In this document: in pieces, positions 35,025-44,876 of the stretch
How the letters are laid out: each line of letters opens with the position of its first letter
Numbering within the stretch: position 1 is the first letter of the stretch
Assembly: GCA_002702065.1 (NCBI GenBank)
Contig: NZXX01000013.1
Location: forward strand, 62,001 to 126,000
DNA from: Anaerolineaceae bacterium
Lineage (GTDB): Bacteria; Chloroflexota; Anaerolineae; Aggregatilineales; Phototrophicaceae
Length of the DNA stretch: 64,000 nt
Direction: 5' to 3'
Position numbers and translations under genes: made by a program
Notes under the pieces: model-generated
What the model was told of the DNA's origin: nothing
Databases searched by the model: none
The model's input: only the letters and a program-made list of their open reading frames with translations

Positions 35025-35804
35025 ATGATTATGTTGTTTTCAGGATTAGTCTCTATCACCTTCCGCGACCTGAGCGTCGCAGAGGTTATTGAACTGGCGC
35101 GCACCGCCGGGATTCACGGAATCGAGTGGGGCGGCGATGTGCATGTGCCGCCGGGCGATATGCAGCACGCGCGCGATGTCAAACGTCAAACACAGAATGC
35201 CGGGCTGACCGTAAACGCCTATGGCTCTTATTACCGACTGCTGCCCGAAGCAGATGAAGCGCACTCATTCGAGGCGGTGCTGGCAACGGCGGTCGGGCTG
35301 GGTGCGCCGGTGATCCGCGTGTGGGCGGGCAATCAGCCATCATCAGATGCCGACACCGCCGAACGTGAGCGCATTGTTGAGGAAACCCACCGGATCGCCG
35401 ACATGGCCGGCACACAGGGCATCGATATCGCCTTCGAGTACCACAGCAACACGCTGACCGACACGCTGGATTCAGCGCTGGATTTGATGAAAGCGGTCGA
35501 CCACGATCATGTCAGCACGTTCTGGCAGCCGCCGAATGGCCGTCCGCCGGGCGAAAATAAAGCCGGGCTGGATGTGATAGCCAAATGGGTAAGCAACATC
35601 CACTGTTTTCACTGGTGGCCGACCTCGCAGGACCGTCATCCCCTGGCGGATGGTGAGGATAACTGGCGTCAGTACCTGGACTATATCGCGACGCTGCCGG
35701 GCGAACGTTCCGTCTCGATTGAATTTGTCAAAGACGGCAAGCCGGAACAATTCCTGGAGGATGCGGCCACGCTCAAACGCTGGCTGGCGCGGTATCACCC
35801 GTAG
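35025..35804 (+). CDS. TIM-barrel sugar isomerase/epimerase
   Basis: 259 aa AP_endonuc_2-type barrel: SITFRDLSVAEVIELARTAG, IHGIEWGGDVHVPPGD, GAPVIRVWAG, IAFEYHSNTLTDT (metal Glu), DHVSTFWQPPNG and VSIEFVKDGKPEQFLEDA. It is a relative of inosose/hydroxypyruvate isomerases. The usual Asp in strand 5 is replaced by the STFWQPP segment, seen in one branch of this family. AAAGGAG precedes the ATG. It is followed by a sugar-oxidising enzyme, which may act in the same pathway. Confidence 0.86.
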   Translation: MIMLFSGLVSITFRDLSVAEVIELARTAGIHGIEWGGDVHVPPGDMQHARDVKRQTQNAGLTVNAYGSYYRLLPEADEAHSFEAVLATAVGLGAPVIRVWAGNQPSSDADTAERERIVEETHRIADMAGTQGIDIAFEYHSNTLTDTLDSALDLMKAVDHDHVSTFWQPPNGRPPGENKAGLDVIAKWVSNIHCFHWWPTSQDRHPLADGEDNWRQYLDYIATLPGERSVSIEFVKDGKPEQFLEDAATLKRWLARYHP

Positions 35805-35910
35805 CATCGACCAGCCAACAACGTGTAAAATGCGGCTGCGGCTGCGGCTGCGATTGACCAACAATCTTGGCGCACAACCCAGGGTCATCCATCAGAGGGA
35901 GCACGGTACG

Positions 35911-37053
35911 ATGACGTTCAGAATGGGCTTGTTTTTATTCCTGCTGCAACTGACTCTTTATCCCACAATAAATTCATCGGCCCAGATGACCCCGCCCGAC
36001 TACACGGTTGAACGCGTGTACGAAATCCCCTTTGTGACCTCGATGGTATGGGCACCTGATGGGCGGATGTTCTTTACCGAAAAAGGCGGGTTGGTGCATG
36101 TGGCCCAGGCGGATGGCAGCCTGCAAGCCGACCCGGTGGTGCAGCTTGACGCGCGAACGCTCAACGAAGAGGGCCTGCAAAGCATCGTGCTGGACCCGGA
36201 ATTTGCGACCAATCACTATTTTTATGTCTACTACACCGAGGCCGACCCCGCGCCGGACGACCCGCTGAACCCGTTTCGCAATCTGGTCGTGCGTTATACC
36301 GAAGTCGATGGCGTGGCGACCGATCCGGTGACGATGCTGGAATTCCCGGTGGATGATTCTGGTGGGCACAACCACAACGGGGGCCGCCTGCGCTTCGGGC
36401 CGGATGGTTATCTTTATCTGTCTGTTGGCGACCTGAATCACTACAACGTCTATGCCCAGGACCCGCTCCGCATTGAGGGCAAAATCCACCGGTTTGCGGT
36501 GACTGACAGCGGTTTGCAGCCCGCACCGGATAACCCCTTCCCCGACAGCAGCGTCTGGGCTTATGGGCTGCGGAATGCGTTTTCCTTCGTTTTTGACCCG
36601 CTGAGCGACCAGCTATTTTCGACAGAGAACGGGCCGGACTGTGATGACGAGGTCAACCGCATCGAGCGCGGCGGTAATTATGGCTGGGGCATTGTGCCGC
36701 TTCCGGATGGCGATGCCTATGAAGGTTACTGCGAACGTCCCGAACGTCATTTCGGTGCCATAGAGCCGCTGGTGACCTATGCGCCGACCATCGCCCCTAC
36801 CGGCATCATGATCTACGATGGCGCGGCATTCCCGGAATGGTATGGCGATTTGTTCTTCTGCGCCTTCAAACCGTTCGAGATGTACCACGTTGAGCTGGAC
36901 GAAACCCGCATGGACTTTGCCAGCGAAATCGAGGTTCTGTCACCCGGCACCCAGCCCGGTTGTGCCATCGAGGTAGCGCAGGGACCGGACGACCTGATCT
37001 ACTACACCAACACCGTTGGCATCTACCAGATTCGACCGGCACCCAGCCCCTGA
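35911..37053 (+). CDS. PQQ-dependent sugar dehydrogenase-like exported protein
   Basis: 380 aa, six-bladed beta-propeller of the soluble glucose/aldose dehydrogenase family. The signal peptide ends TINSSA|QMTPP. Propeller motifs: VWAPDGRMFFTEKGG, GLQSIVLDPEFATNHYFYVY, NHNGGRLRFGPDGYLYLSVG, AYGLRNAFSFVFDP and ENGPDCDDEVNRIERGGNYG. Members oxidise aldoses outside the cytoplasm using PQQ, although many homologues lack proven activity. The ORF-track start is 87 codons too early; ATG 35911 has GAGGGAG upstream and begins the signal peptide. Confidence 0.9.
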   Translation: MTFRMGLFLFLLQLTLYPTINSSAQMTPPDYTVERVYEIPFVTSMVWAPDGRMFFTEKGGLVHVAQADGSLQADPVVQLDARTLNEEGLQSIVLDPEFATNHYFYVYYTEADPAPDDPLNPFRNLVVRYTEVDGVATDPVTMLEFPVDDSGGHNHNGGRLRFGPDGYLYLSVGDLNHYNVYAQDPLRIEGKIHRFAVTDSGLQPAPDNPFPDSSVWAYGLRNAFSFVFDPLSDQLFSTENGPDCDDEVNRIERGGNYGWGIVPLPDGDAYEGYCERPERHFGAIEPLVTYAPTIAPTGIMIYDGAAFPEWYGDLFFCAFKPFEMYHVELDETRMDFASEIEVLSPGTQPGCAIEVAQGPDDLIYYTNTVGIYQIRPAPSP

Positions 37054-37220
37054 TCTTCCACTAACCTCACCACCCTCGCTTTACGAAATTCACAAAAAAT
37101 TCACGTTTTTAGGATTTTGCAAGTCGCTGCCGTTATCCTATTACGGTTGCTAAATTCGGGTTTTATTTCACAAACTGAAATCCAACTATCTTATTGTTAT
37201 GTAGCGGGAGCTGGTAAAAT

Positions 37221-38891
37221 ATGCCTTCTGCCAACCAGGTAAAGTTCGATTCCTCGCTCGGCGCAACTGGCTCGGCACCTGCACCACCCACCACACATCG
37301 TTCCCGCAACCGCCCCACCACTCTCCAAAGAGACGAAAAACTGCAAATCAAGCTGGAACATCTCCAGTTCGTGTTCCTGCTGATGGTTGTCATCGTGGTA
37401 CGCGCCAGCAACCTCAACTACAACACGCTCTTTGTAGACGAAGCCATCTATGCGACGGTCGGGCAGGAAGCACTGGACGGGCAGTTCGTGCAAAACGCCC
37501 GGTCGTGGATGTTCGGCTCTTATCTGTACCCGGTGGCTGCGGCTGTGGCGGACCGTGTGGGCGGGGCAATCGGCCTGCGCCTGTTCAGCGTCGCCCTCAG
37601 TACCGTCGCGACCATCTTCGTCTTTCTGACAGCCCAACGCCTGTTCAACCGGCAGACCGCCCTCTGGACCATGTTCATTTTTGGCCTGTCCGGGGCCAGC
37701 ATCAGTTTGGGCCAGCAGGCGGTTTACGATGCCATGGGCCTGCCATTTCTGGCGATGGCCGTGTATTTCTGCGTTCAGACGGTCTATCACCTGGACGATC
37801 CGACCCGCAGCAAAATATACGCGGTTGCGGCGTCCGTCACGATGTGTGTGTCGATTCTGGCGAAGTATATCGGGCTGGCCTATGTGCCCATGCTGGTGCT
37901 GCTGGTCGGCGTGTTGTATCTGGCACGCGGCGGCAACCTGCGATCTATTTTGCATGAGACACCCTGGCAGTATTTTGTGTGGCCGCTGGTCTTTATTGTG
38001 GGCGGCTATATGGTGATGTTTTATTCGGACCTGCGCGACATCTTCTCCGCCAGCCGTTCGACCCAGTTCGCCTCGCGGGCCAATATTCTGTCGGACATCT
38101 GGCAGGATGCCGGGCCGATCTTCGTGGTCGCCTTCTTCGGCCTGCTGCTGACGTATCAAAGCCCGATCTTCAAAATCGAAGTGCGCAGCCGCCGGACATT
38201 AATCCTGTTTCTGCTTCTGGTACCGGTGGTATTCGCGGGCATCCTCACCCTGCCGATTTACCACTGGGTCATGAGCAATATTCGCGCGCTGCCGAAGCAC
38301 CTGGTTTATGCGCTGGTGTTTGCCGCGCCGCTGGCGGGCTATGTGGCCTACTGGCTGATCGAGCGACTGCGCAACGTGGGCGGCAGATGGGAAACCCATT
38401 TCCGGCTGGCGGGCGTGTTCGCCACGGTGGTCCTGCTCACCCTGTTTATGACGCAGTCGATGGACCGAAACTGGGGTTTCCAGCATGGGTGGCCGCCGAC
38501 CAACGAAGTCGTCGACTTCCTGAGAGAGGCGGGTATCAACGAAGACAGCCGCATTCTCGCGTCCGGGTCACAGATTTATGAGTATTACTTCAACTTCGGG
38601 ATGAAGGATCGTCAGGTGTGGTCCAACACCTGGAGCATGGAATACAAGGCGCTGTTCGGCCTCGATGCCATGCAGACCGCAATCCGCGATTGCGCACTGG
38701 ATTTTATCGTCCTCGATGGTTACTACACGCCGGATGTCAACGCCATCCTGCAACCCGTCATCGCCACCAGTGAATACACGCTGGCGTTCGATACGGTTGA
38801 CCAGATTAGTTCTGGCGACATCATCCACACGCAGGTCTTTGTCCCATCTGATGCCGAAATCTGCACGCAAACTGAAGAGGAAGCAGCATGA
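37221..38891 (+). CDS. GT39-like (ArnT/PMT-type) membrane glycosyltransferase
   Basis: 556 aa with a cytoplasmic N-terminal tail and about ten membrane helices. The first outer loop has NYNTLFVDEAIYATVGQEAL, with the Asp-Glu found in GT39/GT-C enzymes, and WMFGSYLYPVAAAVAD follows as in the PMT_2 domain. The C-terminal part (TNEVVDFLREAGINEDSRIL, WSMEYKALFGLD) is a soluble outer domain. GT-C enzymes transfer sugars from polyprenyl-phosphate donors. It overlaps the GT2 gene by ATGA, so the two probably build one glycan together. Confidence 0.85.
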   Translation: MPSANQVKFDSSLGATGSAPAPPTTHRSRNRPTTLQRDEKLQIKLEHLQFVFLLMVVIVVRASNLNYNTLFVDEAIYATVGQEALDGQFVQNARSWMFGSYLYPVAAAVADRVGGAIGLRLFSVALSTVATIFVFLTAQRLFNRQTALWTMFIFGLSGASISLGQQAVYDAMGLPFLAMAVYFCVQTVYHLDDPTRSKIYAVAASVTMCVSILAKYIGLAYVPMLVLLVGVLYLARGGNLRSILHETPWQYFVWPLVFIVGGYMVMFYSDLRDIFSASRSTQFASRANILSDIWQDAGPIFVVAFFGLLLTYQSPIFKIEVRSRRTLILFLLLVPVVFAGILTLPIYHWVMSNIRALPKHLVYALVFAAPLAGYVAYWLIERLRNVGGRWETHFRLAGVFATVVLLTLFMTQSMDRNWGFQHGWPPTNEVVDFLREAGINEDSRILASGSQIYEYYFNFGMKDRQVWSNTWSMEYKALFGLDAMQTAIRDCALDFIVLDGYYTPDVNAILQPVIATSEYTLAFDTVDQISSGDIIHTQVFVPSDAEICTQTEEEAA

Positions 38892-40879
38892 AACTCTTAC
38901 TGCTCTTTCCGGTATTTGGCCTTGTCGGGGTGCTGGCAGCAGCCACCTTGCTTCAGGTACAGGCGGTTGCTATCCGGCTGGGCTGGGACATCCGCGCACT
39001 GCTGGTCCTTGCCATCGGGCTGATCGCATTGGCGATTTACAGCTTTAGTGTCTGGTTCAGCGACCGGCGCACCGGCCCCCTGCCCATCGAGATTTCGACA
39101 GTTTCCAAATATCAATTTGACAAATTCATCCGTTACCTGAAAATCGCGCTGCTGGGGTTGATTCTGGCAGCCTTGAATTATATTGTACTGGTGTTGTTTA
39201 ACACGGTGTTGTGGCCCAACCTGTGGCCGCAGCCGATGATTTACATTCTGATCGGCGTTTTCGGCATTACGATGTGGTTCCCGGAGCTGCTCAAAAGCGT
39301 ATGGGCGCTGCGCGGCATCGGCGTCATGATGATTTTCGCGGGCGAATCCTACCTGCTGCACGCCCTTCAGGTGTCGCTGGCACAGCCCTCGCCGCTGGGG
39401 ATCATCCATCTCGTCGGCACCACCGGCATGTTCTTCACCATCACGCTGAACTATATCAATCAGATCCGGCCTAAAGATCATAGAACCGCGCCGCCCCTGC
39501 CGGACGACCTGCCCTCGGTCGCCGTCGTTATCCCCACCTATGGCGAGCCACTGGCCATCCTGCGGCGAACGGTCCTGTCGATTTCGCGGCTCGATTACCC
39601 GGCGGATAAGCTGTATATCCTCATCTCGGACGATGCACGCCGCCGCGAAGTGCGGCAGTTGGCCGACATGTATGGCGTCAATTATGCCTTTGGCCCGCGC
39701 AAAGACGCCAAAGCCGGTAACCTCAACAGCGCGCTGGAACACATCGGTGAGCATTTCCCGCAGGCGACGCTGGTGCTGACGCAGGATGCGGACGAAATTG
39801 TGGCCCGGTCCTTCCTGAAGAAAACCGTCGGCTACTTTACGGACCCGTGCATCGCCTTTGTGCAGACCACCAAGGAAGTATTCGCCCCACCCGGCGACCC
39901 CTTCGGCACCCGCGACCGCTTGTTTTACGATGTGCTGCAGCCGGGCAGAAACGGCTTTAATGCGGCCTTTGCCTGTGGCAGCGGCGTGGTCTGGCACATT
40001 GACGCGGTGAAATCAGTCGGCGGCTTCTCGAACTGGAATATCGTCGAAGACCTGACGACATCCTATCTGCTGCACACCGCAGGCTACTCGTCCGAATATC
40101 ACAACGAAATTCTGAGCATCGGGCTGGCCCCCAACGACATCCCCAACCTGCTGAAGCAGCGCGGCACCTGGGCGGCGGATACATGGCGGTTGTTCCTGTA
40201 TGACAACCCGGTTTTCAACAACAAGCTGTCCCTACCCCAGCGGATGCAGTACCTTGAACTGGGCGCGTTCTACCTGACGGCGCTGCTGTTCACACCGCTG
40301 CTGATGCTGGTCCCGCTGATCTCGCTGGCAACCGGTGAATATCTGCCGATCGAAGGGTCGGCGCTGTTCCCCTGGGTGACCGTCATCATCCTGTATTACA
40401 TCATCCTCGCCAGAGGCCGCGGCCTCATTCTGCTGCGCCACTGGCAGTACTGGGTCGGTCACTGTCCCACGTATATCAAAGGCTTTTTGCTGGCGCTGGG
40501 TTCGCGTGACCGCAAGCCGGAGTATGTGGTTACCCGCAAGACCCGCCAGCACGGGCTGTATGTCTATCTGCTGTGGGTCCAGTTTCTGTATCTGGCGATT
40601 GGGGCCGGCGTGATCGTGCGGGCCATGCTGCACATGCCGGAAGCGGACCTGTACGCCCGGTTCACCAACTCGGCGATTGTTACCTTCTTCATGTTCATGG
40701 TCAGCGGCATCTGCATGGCGGCCTTCTACAACGTCGATCTGCCTTCCCCGCGCAATTTCAACCCGCTGGCGGCGTGGCAGCAGCTGCGCAATCAGCCAGC
40801 CTTTGCCCGGTTGATCCCGCTGGGGGTGCTGCTGGTCGTAATGAGTGTGATGATTGGGGTATCGCTGGCAGCCAGCTAG
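38888..40879 (+). CDS. GT2 processive glycosyltransferase, cellulose-synthase-like
   Basis: 663 aa. Several helices precede a GT2 domain: VAVVIPTYGEPLAILRRTVL, YILISDDARRREVRQLADMY, DAKAGNLNSALEHI, TQDADE (the DxD metal site), SGVVWHIDAVKSVGG, NIVEDLTTSYLL (catalytic Asp) and LLKQRGTWAADTWRLF, a QRGTW form of the QxxRW motif. Four to five helices follow. The layout is like BcsA but no PilZ domain is present, so c-di-GMP control by that route is not expected. It probably makes or exports a surface polysaccharide. Confidence 0.9.
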   Translation: MKLLLLFPVFGLVGVLAAATLLQVQAVAIRLGWDIRALLVLAIGLIALAIYSFSVWFSDRRTGPLPIEISTVSKYQFDKFIRYLKIALLGLILAALNYIVLVLFNTVLWPNLWPQPMIYILIGVFGITMWFPELLKSVWALRGIGVMMIFAGESYLLHALQVSLAQPSPLGIIHLVGTTGMFFTITLNYINQIRPKDHRTAPPLPDDLPSVAVVIPTYGEPLAILRRTVLSISRLDYPADKLYILISDDARRREVRQLADMYGVNYAFGPRKDAKAGNLNSALEHIGEHFPQATLVLTQDADEIVARSFLKKTVGYFTDPCIAFVQTTKEVFAPPGDPFGTRDRLFYDVLQPGRNGFNAAFACGSGVVWHIDAVKSVGGFSNWNIVEDLTTSYLLHTAGYSSEYHNEILSIGLAPNDIPNLLKQRGTWAADTWRLFLYDNPVFNNKLSLPQRMQYLELGAFYLTALLFTPLLMLVPLISLATGEYLPIEGSALFPWVTVIILYYIILARGRGLILLRHWQYWVGHCPTYIKGFLLALGSRDRKPEYVVTRKTRQHGLYVYLLWVQFLYLAIGAGVIVRAMLHMPEADLYARFTNSAIVTFFMFMVSGICMAAFYNVDLPSPRNFNPLAAWQQLRNQPAFARLIPLGVLLVVMSVMIGVSLAAS

Positions 40880-41214
40880 GTATCAGCGCACTTGTTCAAG
40901 CGAGCATTGAGCTTGTCGAACTAAACCCTCACCCCGACCTCGATTGACGTCTTCGGTCACCCCTGTCCATTAATGGAGAGGGGAAACGGAGCAGAGCGAC
41001 GCGGGGTGAGGTGTCTACCGCGAGTAGATGCGCATAAATCCTGCTACAAACGCTCGTTACGTCGACCGTGATCAGATGAGCGTACCGGCTGGACGCCCGC
41101 CTCACGTCAACCTGACCACCCCTCCCCTGCCCGGTCAGCCAGCATCGTTCTGTGATACACTGGACGCGATTTTGGAAACACTAATCTGTCGTCTGACTCA
41201 GAGGAGTAGAATCC
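40880..41214. other. Intergenic region containing a dispersed repeat
   Basis: This 335-bp gap between the GT2 gene and the beta-propeller gene is largely taken up by the repeat at 40926-41012. The rest shows no gene; the last 60 bp would hold the promoter of the beta-propeller gene. Confidence 0.5.
40926..41012. repeat. Dispersed palindromic repeat, copy 2
   Basis: CCCTCACCCC to GGGGTGAGGT with inner CCCCTGTCCATTAATGGAGAGGGG. Its right half (GGAGAGGGGAAACGGAGC) is nearly identical to copy 1 at 213-300. Confidence 0.8.
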
Positions 41215-42192
41215 ATGATTGATCGTTTCGCTGCGGTGGCTGTCCTCACCTTGCTGATAGTCGCAGGGCCAGCAGCCACACAGGACGCGCCACCTCCGGT
41301 ACAGGAATATGAGGTTCCTGCCGGGTCGCGCCCGCACGATGTCGCCCCGGCGGCGGATGGTTCGATCTGGTATACAGCGCAATCGCTCGGCCAACTGGGG
41401 AAACTGAACCCCGAAACCGGCGAAACTTATCATATCCCGCTGGGGCCCGGCTCGCGCCCGCATGGGGTTATTGTCGGGCCGGATAATGCAGCCTGGATTA
41501 CCGATGGCGGGCAGAACGCGATCGTACGGGTGGATGCCGAAACCGAGGCCGTTATCGTGTATCCGCTGCCACCCGAAACCGGTTACACCAACCTGAACAC
41601 CGCCGCCTTCGACGGGGATGGAATCCTGTGGTTTACCGGGCAATCCGGCATCTATGGCTGGCTGAACCCCGATAGCGGCGAGATGGGCGTGTTTGAAGCT
41701 CCGCGCGGCGCAGGCCCGTACGGCATCACCGCCACACCGGATGGCGAAATTTACTATGCGTCGCTGGCCGGGAGCTATGTCGGCCACATCGACCGCGAAA
41801 CCGCCGAGGTAACCGTGCTGGACCCGCCCACCGCCAATCAGGGCGCGCGGCGCGTCTGGTCCGATTCGCAGGGGCGCATCTGGGTCAGCGAGTGGGACGG
41901 CGGCAATGTGTCGGTCTACAACCCGGCGGATGAAAGCTGGCAGACCTGGCGCTTGCCCGGCGAACGGCCACAACCCTATGCGGTATACGTCGATGAGCGC
42001 GACATCGTCTGGCTGAGCGATTTTAACGCCAATGCACTCGTCAGCTTCGACCCGGCCACCGAAACGTTCACCAGCTATCCACTGCCCAGCGCCAGCGGGA
42101 ATGTGCGGCAGATTCTGGGCCGTCCCGGTGAAGTCTGGGGCGCGGAATCCGGCGTGGATAAGTTAATTGTGATCCGCACTCAGGCCAGCTAA
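41215..42192 (+). CDS. Exported virginiamycin B lyase-like beta-propeller protein
   Basis: 325 aa with a signal peptide (AVAVLTLLIVAGPAATQ) and seven-bladed propeller repeats such as RPHDVAPAADGSIWYTAQSL, RPHGVIVGPDNAAWITDGGQ and GPYGITATPDGEIYYASLAG. This is the streptogramin B lyase (Vgb)/SMP-30-like repeat pattern. True Vgb is cytoplasmic and needs a catalytic His. Here the secreted location and general repeat signature make a binding or lactonase-like role as likely as antibiotic inactivation. GAGGAG precedes the ATG. Confidence 0.82.
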   Translation: MIDRFAAVAVLTLLIVAGPAATQDAPPPVQEYEVPAGSRPHDVAPAADGSIWYTAQSLGQLGKLNPETGETYHIPLGPGSRPHGVIVGPDNAAWITDGGQNAIVRVDAETEAVIVYPLPPETGYTNLNTAAFDGDGILWFTGQSGIYGWLNPDSGEMGVFEAPRGAGPYGITATPDGEIYYASLAGSYVGHIDRETAEVTVLDPPTANQGARRVWSDSQGRIWVSEWDGGNVSVYNPADESWQTWRLPGERPQPYAVYVDERDIVWLSDFNANALVSFDPATETFTSYPLPSASGNVRQILGRPGEVWGAESGVDKLIVIRTQAS

Positions 42193-42348
42193 ACAACGTC
42201 GATTTACCATAGGGGCAGTTGCGCCTGCCCCTTTCAACCCCCACTCGACCAAAGGAATGACATTCTGCGCAGCCCTACCCCCCAATAATTGGTTGTTTTT
42301 GCACCCCATAGACGCCTAAAATGAAATCATGGTGCAGGAACCCATCCA

Positions 42349-43578
42349 ATGAATCTATTGCAGTCCGTCCAAATCGCGATTGTGTCACTCGTCCAGAATC
42401 GGATGCGTGCCCTATTAACCACGCTCGGCATTGTCATCGGCGTAGCCGCCGTGATCGCATTGATTACGCTCGGTCAGGGCGTGGAACTCTACGTACGCGA
42501 TCAGTTTCAGTCTTTGGGCGCGAACCTGCTGATCATCACCGCGCAGCAGCCGGACAATGAAGACCGTACCCGCATCGAACCGCTGACCAACCACGACCTC
42601 GACGCCCTGAACAACCCGAACACGGCGCCGAATCTGGCGCAGGCGGGCGGGCAGCTGAGCGTGGTGGCGTTCCTCTCGATGGAAGGGGAAAACCTCCGCA
42701 CCAGTGCTCGTGGCGTCACCCCGAACATGGCCAGCATCCTCAACTGGGCCGTGCGGGACGGCCAGTTTATCAATGCAGAACACGTCAGCCGCAATGCGCG
42801 CGTGGTCGTCATGGGCGAAGAAGCGGTCGAAGAATTGTTTGGCAGCGCCGAGGTCGACCCGACCGGTGCAACTATCCGCCTGAATGAGCAGGCCTTTACC
42901 GTTATCGGCGTGATGGAACGGCGCGGCTCTGGCTTTACCAACGATAATGTTGCGGTGTTCGTGCCGATCAGCACGGCCCAGTCCCGGCTGACGAACACAC
43001 GCTACCGCGATACGTACACCCTCAGTACGATCTATGCTCAGGCACGCTCGGAAGACACTGCCAACGCTGCCCAGGCCGAGATCGAGCTGTATTTTGACGA
43101 CACCCACGACATCAACGCCGACGATGAACGCGATTTCAGCGTCAGCAATCAGGCCAGCCTGCTGGAATCCATCGGGCAGATCACCGGCCTGCTGACGGTA
43201 TTTCTGGGCATGATCGCCAGTGTGTCGCTGCTGGTGGGCGGCATTGGTATTATGAATATTATGCTGGTGACGGTCACGGAACGCACGCGCGAGATCGGCC
43301 TGCGCAAAGCGGTCGGGGCGCGGCCAGCCGATATTCTGTCACAATTTCTGTTCGAGAGCATCGCACTGTCGCTGCTCGGCGGGGCCATCGGTATCCTGTT
43401 TGGCGGTGGCGGAGCCATGCTCATCGGGGCTGTCGTGCCGGACCTGACCTTGCAGCTTTCGCCGGGAGCGATCATGCTGGCAACCGTCGTCAGCACGACG
43501 ATTGGGGTTCTGTTCGGCATTTACCCGGCCAACCGTGCCGCCCGCATGAACCCGATTGATGCGTTGAGGTATGAGTGA
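42349..43578 (+). CDS. FtsX/MacB-type ABC permease
   Basis: 409 aa with four helices: one N-terminal (RALLTTLGIVIGVAAVIALIT), a periplasmic MacB_PCD domain of about 200 residues, then three C-terminal helices with SLLVGGIGIMNIMLVTVTER-TREIGLRKAVGARPADI, the FtsX signature. MacB-type proteins couple ATP hydrolysis to work outside the membrane (export, lipoprotein or cell-wall processes). The next gene is a paralogue four bases downstream. No ATPase or HlyD-type adaptor gene is nearby. Confidence 0.93.
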   Translation: MNLLQSVQIAIVSLVQNRMRALLTTLGIVIGVAAVIALITLGQGVELYVRDQFQSLGANLLIITAQQPDNEDRTRIEPLTNHDLDALNNPNTAPNLAQAGGQLSVVAFLSMEGENLRTSARGVTPNMASILNWAVRDGQFINAEHVSRNARVVVMGEEAVEELFGSAEVDPTGATIRLNEQAFTVIGVMERRGSGFTNDNVAVFVPISTAQSRLTNTRYRDTYTLSTIYAQARSEDTANAAQAEIELYFDDTHDINADDERDFSVSNQASLLESIGQITGLLTVFLGMIASVSLLVGGIGIMNIMLVTVTERTREIGLRKAVGARPADILSQFLFESIALSLLGGAIGILFGGGGAMLIGAVVPDLTLQLSPGAIMLATVVSTTIGVLFGIYPANRAARMNPIDALRYE

Positions 43579-43581
43579 GCG

Positions 43582-44856
43582 ATGATCGCCAAACTGTTTG
43601 ATAATATCCGGGTTGCCCTCAGCGGCCTGCGCAGCAACAAGCTACGTTCCGGCCTGACCATGCTCGGCATGACGATTGGCGTGGCGGCGGTCATCCTGCT
43701 GGTATCGGTCGGTCAGGCGGTCGAGGCCTTCATCGTCAACGAATTTTCCAGTTTTGGCTCCAACTGGGTCCAGGTCTCCGGCACGATCTCGAATACCGCC
43801 GAAATAACCAGCATGGGCGATCAGGAAGCGCAGGTGATCCAATGGTTCGTGCCGTTTTCTGAAAGCGACTACGAAGCCTTGTCCGACCCCTTCCGTGTGC
43901 CGAGCGCGGCCAACCTGGCGGCGATTGTCGGCGTGCCTTACGATGTCTCGTACGCCGGGCAAAAGGCTGACGGTGAATTGCAGGTTTTTGGGGCCACCCC
44001 CAGCTATCTGGACATCATTGACGTGCATGCCGGTGTGGGCCGCGACATCGACCAGTTCGATGAGGCTTCGGCAGCGCGGGTGGCGCTGATCGGCGTCGAT
44101 GCGGCGGATATTCTGTTTGAGGGCAGCTACCCCATCGGCGAGGAAATCCGCATCGGTCAGGTGAATTTTGAGGTAATCGGCGTGCTGGAAGACTTCGCCA
44201 GCAGCCTGGACCAGGACGACAACCAGATCATCATTGTGCCCATCACGGCTGCGTGGAAGCGGCTGGGTGTGGACCGCACGCTAGACGGCCAGTACGCCAT
44301 TTCGTCCATCACGGCGCAGGCCATCAACCAGAATGCGGTCAATTCGCTGGTGGATGAAATCACGGAAGTGCTGCGCGAGGAACATGACCTCAAACCCGGC
44401 GACGACAACGACTTTCAGATTTTCGCCCTCACCGACATCCTGACCACACTCAACGCCATCACCGGGCTGCTGACGGTGTTTCTGGCCATGATCGCCGGCA
44501 TTTCGCTGCTGGTGGGCGGCATCGGCATCATGAATATTATGCTGGTGACGGTGACGGAACGCACACGCGAGATCGGCCTGCGCAAAGCGGTCGGCGCCCA
44601 GCGGCCTGATATTCTGACGCAGTTTCTGACCGAGTCCATCGTGCTGGCGCTGACGGGCGGGTTGATCGGCACATTGATCGCGGTCGGCTTTTCCGCGTTG
44701 ACCACCCTCGCTGTGCCGGACCTGAACGTGCAGGTGCAGCCCGCCAGTATCCTGCTGGCGACGGTCATCACCATCGCAACCGGGGCGTTCTTCGGGGCCT
44801 ACCCCGCCAACCGTGCCGCCCGCCTCAACCCCATCGACGCGCTGCGCCATGAGTAG
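43582..44856 (+). CDS. FtsX/MacB-type ABC permease, paralogue
   Basis: 424 aa, same architecture as the preceding gene, with an almost identical signature block (SLLVGGIGIMNIMLVTVTER, TREIGLRKAVGAQRPDI) and a related but diverged extracellular domain. The tandem pair could form a heterodimeric permease. The start has GAGTGAG upstream, within the end of the first gene. Confidence 0.93.
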   Translation: MIAKLFDNIRVALSGLRSNKLRSGLTMLGMTIGVAAVILLVSVGQAVEAFIVNEFSSFGSNWVQVSGTISNTAEITSMGDQEAQVIQWFVPFSESDYEALSDPFRVPSAANLAAIVGVPYDVSYAGQKADGELQVFGATPSYLDIIDVHAGVGRDIDQFDEASAARVALIGVDAADILFEGSYPIGEEIRIGQVNFEVIGVLEDFASSLDQDDNQIIIVPITAAWKRLGVDRTLDGQYAISSITAQAINQNAVNSLVDEITEVLREEHDLKPGDDNDFQIFALTDILTTLNAITGLLTVFLAMIAGISLLVGGIGIMNIMLVTVTERTREIGLRKAVGAQRPDILTQFLTESIVLALTGGLIGTLIAVGFSALTTLAVPDLNVQVQPASILLATVITIATGAFFGAYPANRAARLNPIDALRHE

Positions 44857-44876
44857 TGAAAGACGACTACAGCGTT

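Noticed and set aside
35823-35860. CGGCTG-type short tandem repeat between the isomerase and sugar dehydrogenase genes
   Set aside because: Only about four imperfect units in GC-rich DNA; more likely chance than a functional repeat.
41215-42192. Streptogramin resistance gene
   Set aside because: The propeller repeats resemble Vgb, but the protein is secreted and the catalytic His could not be identified, so resistance is not claimed.
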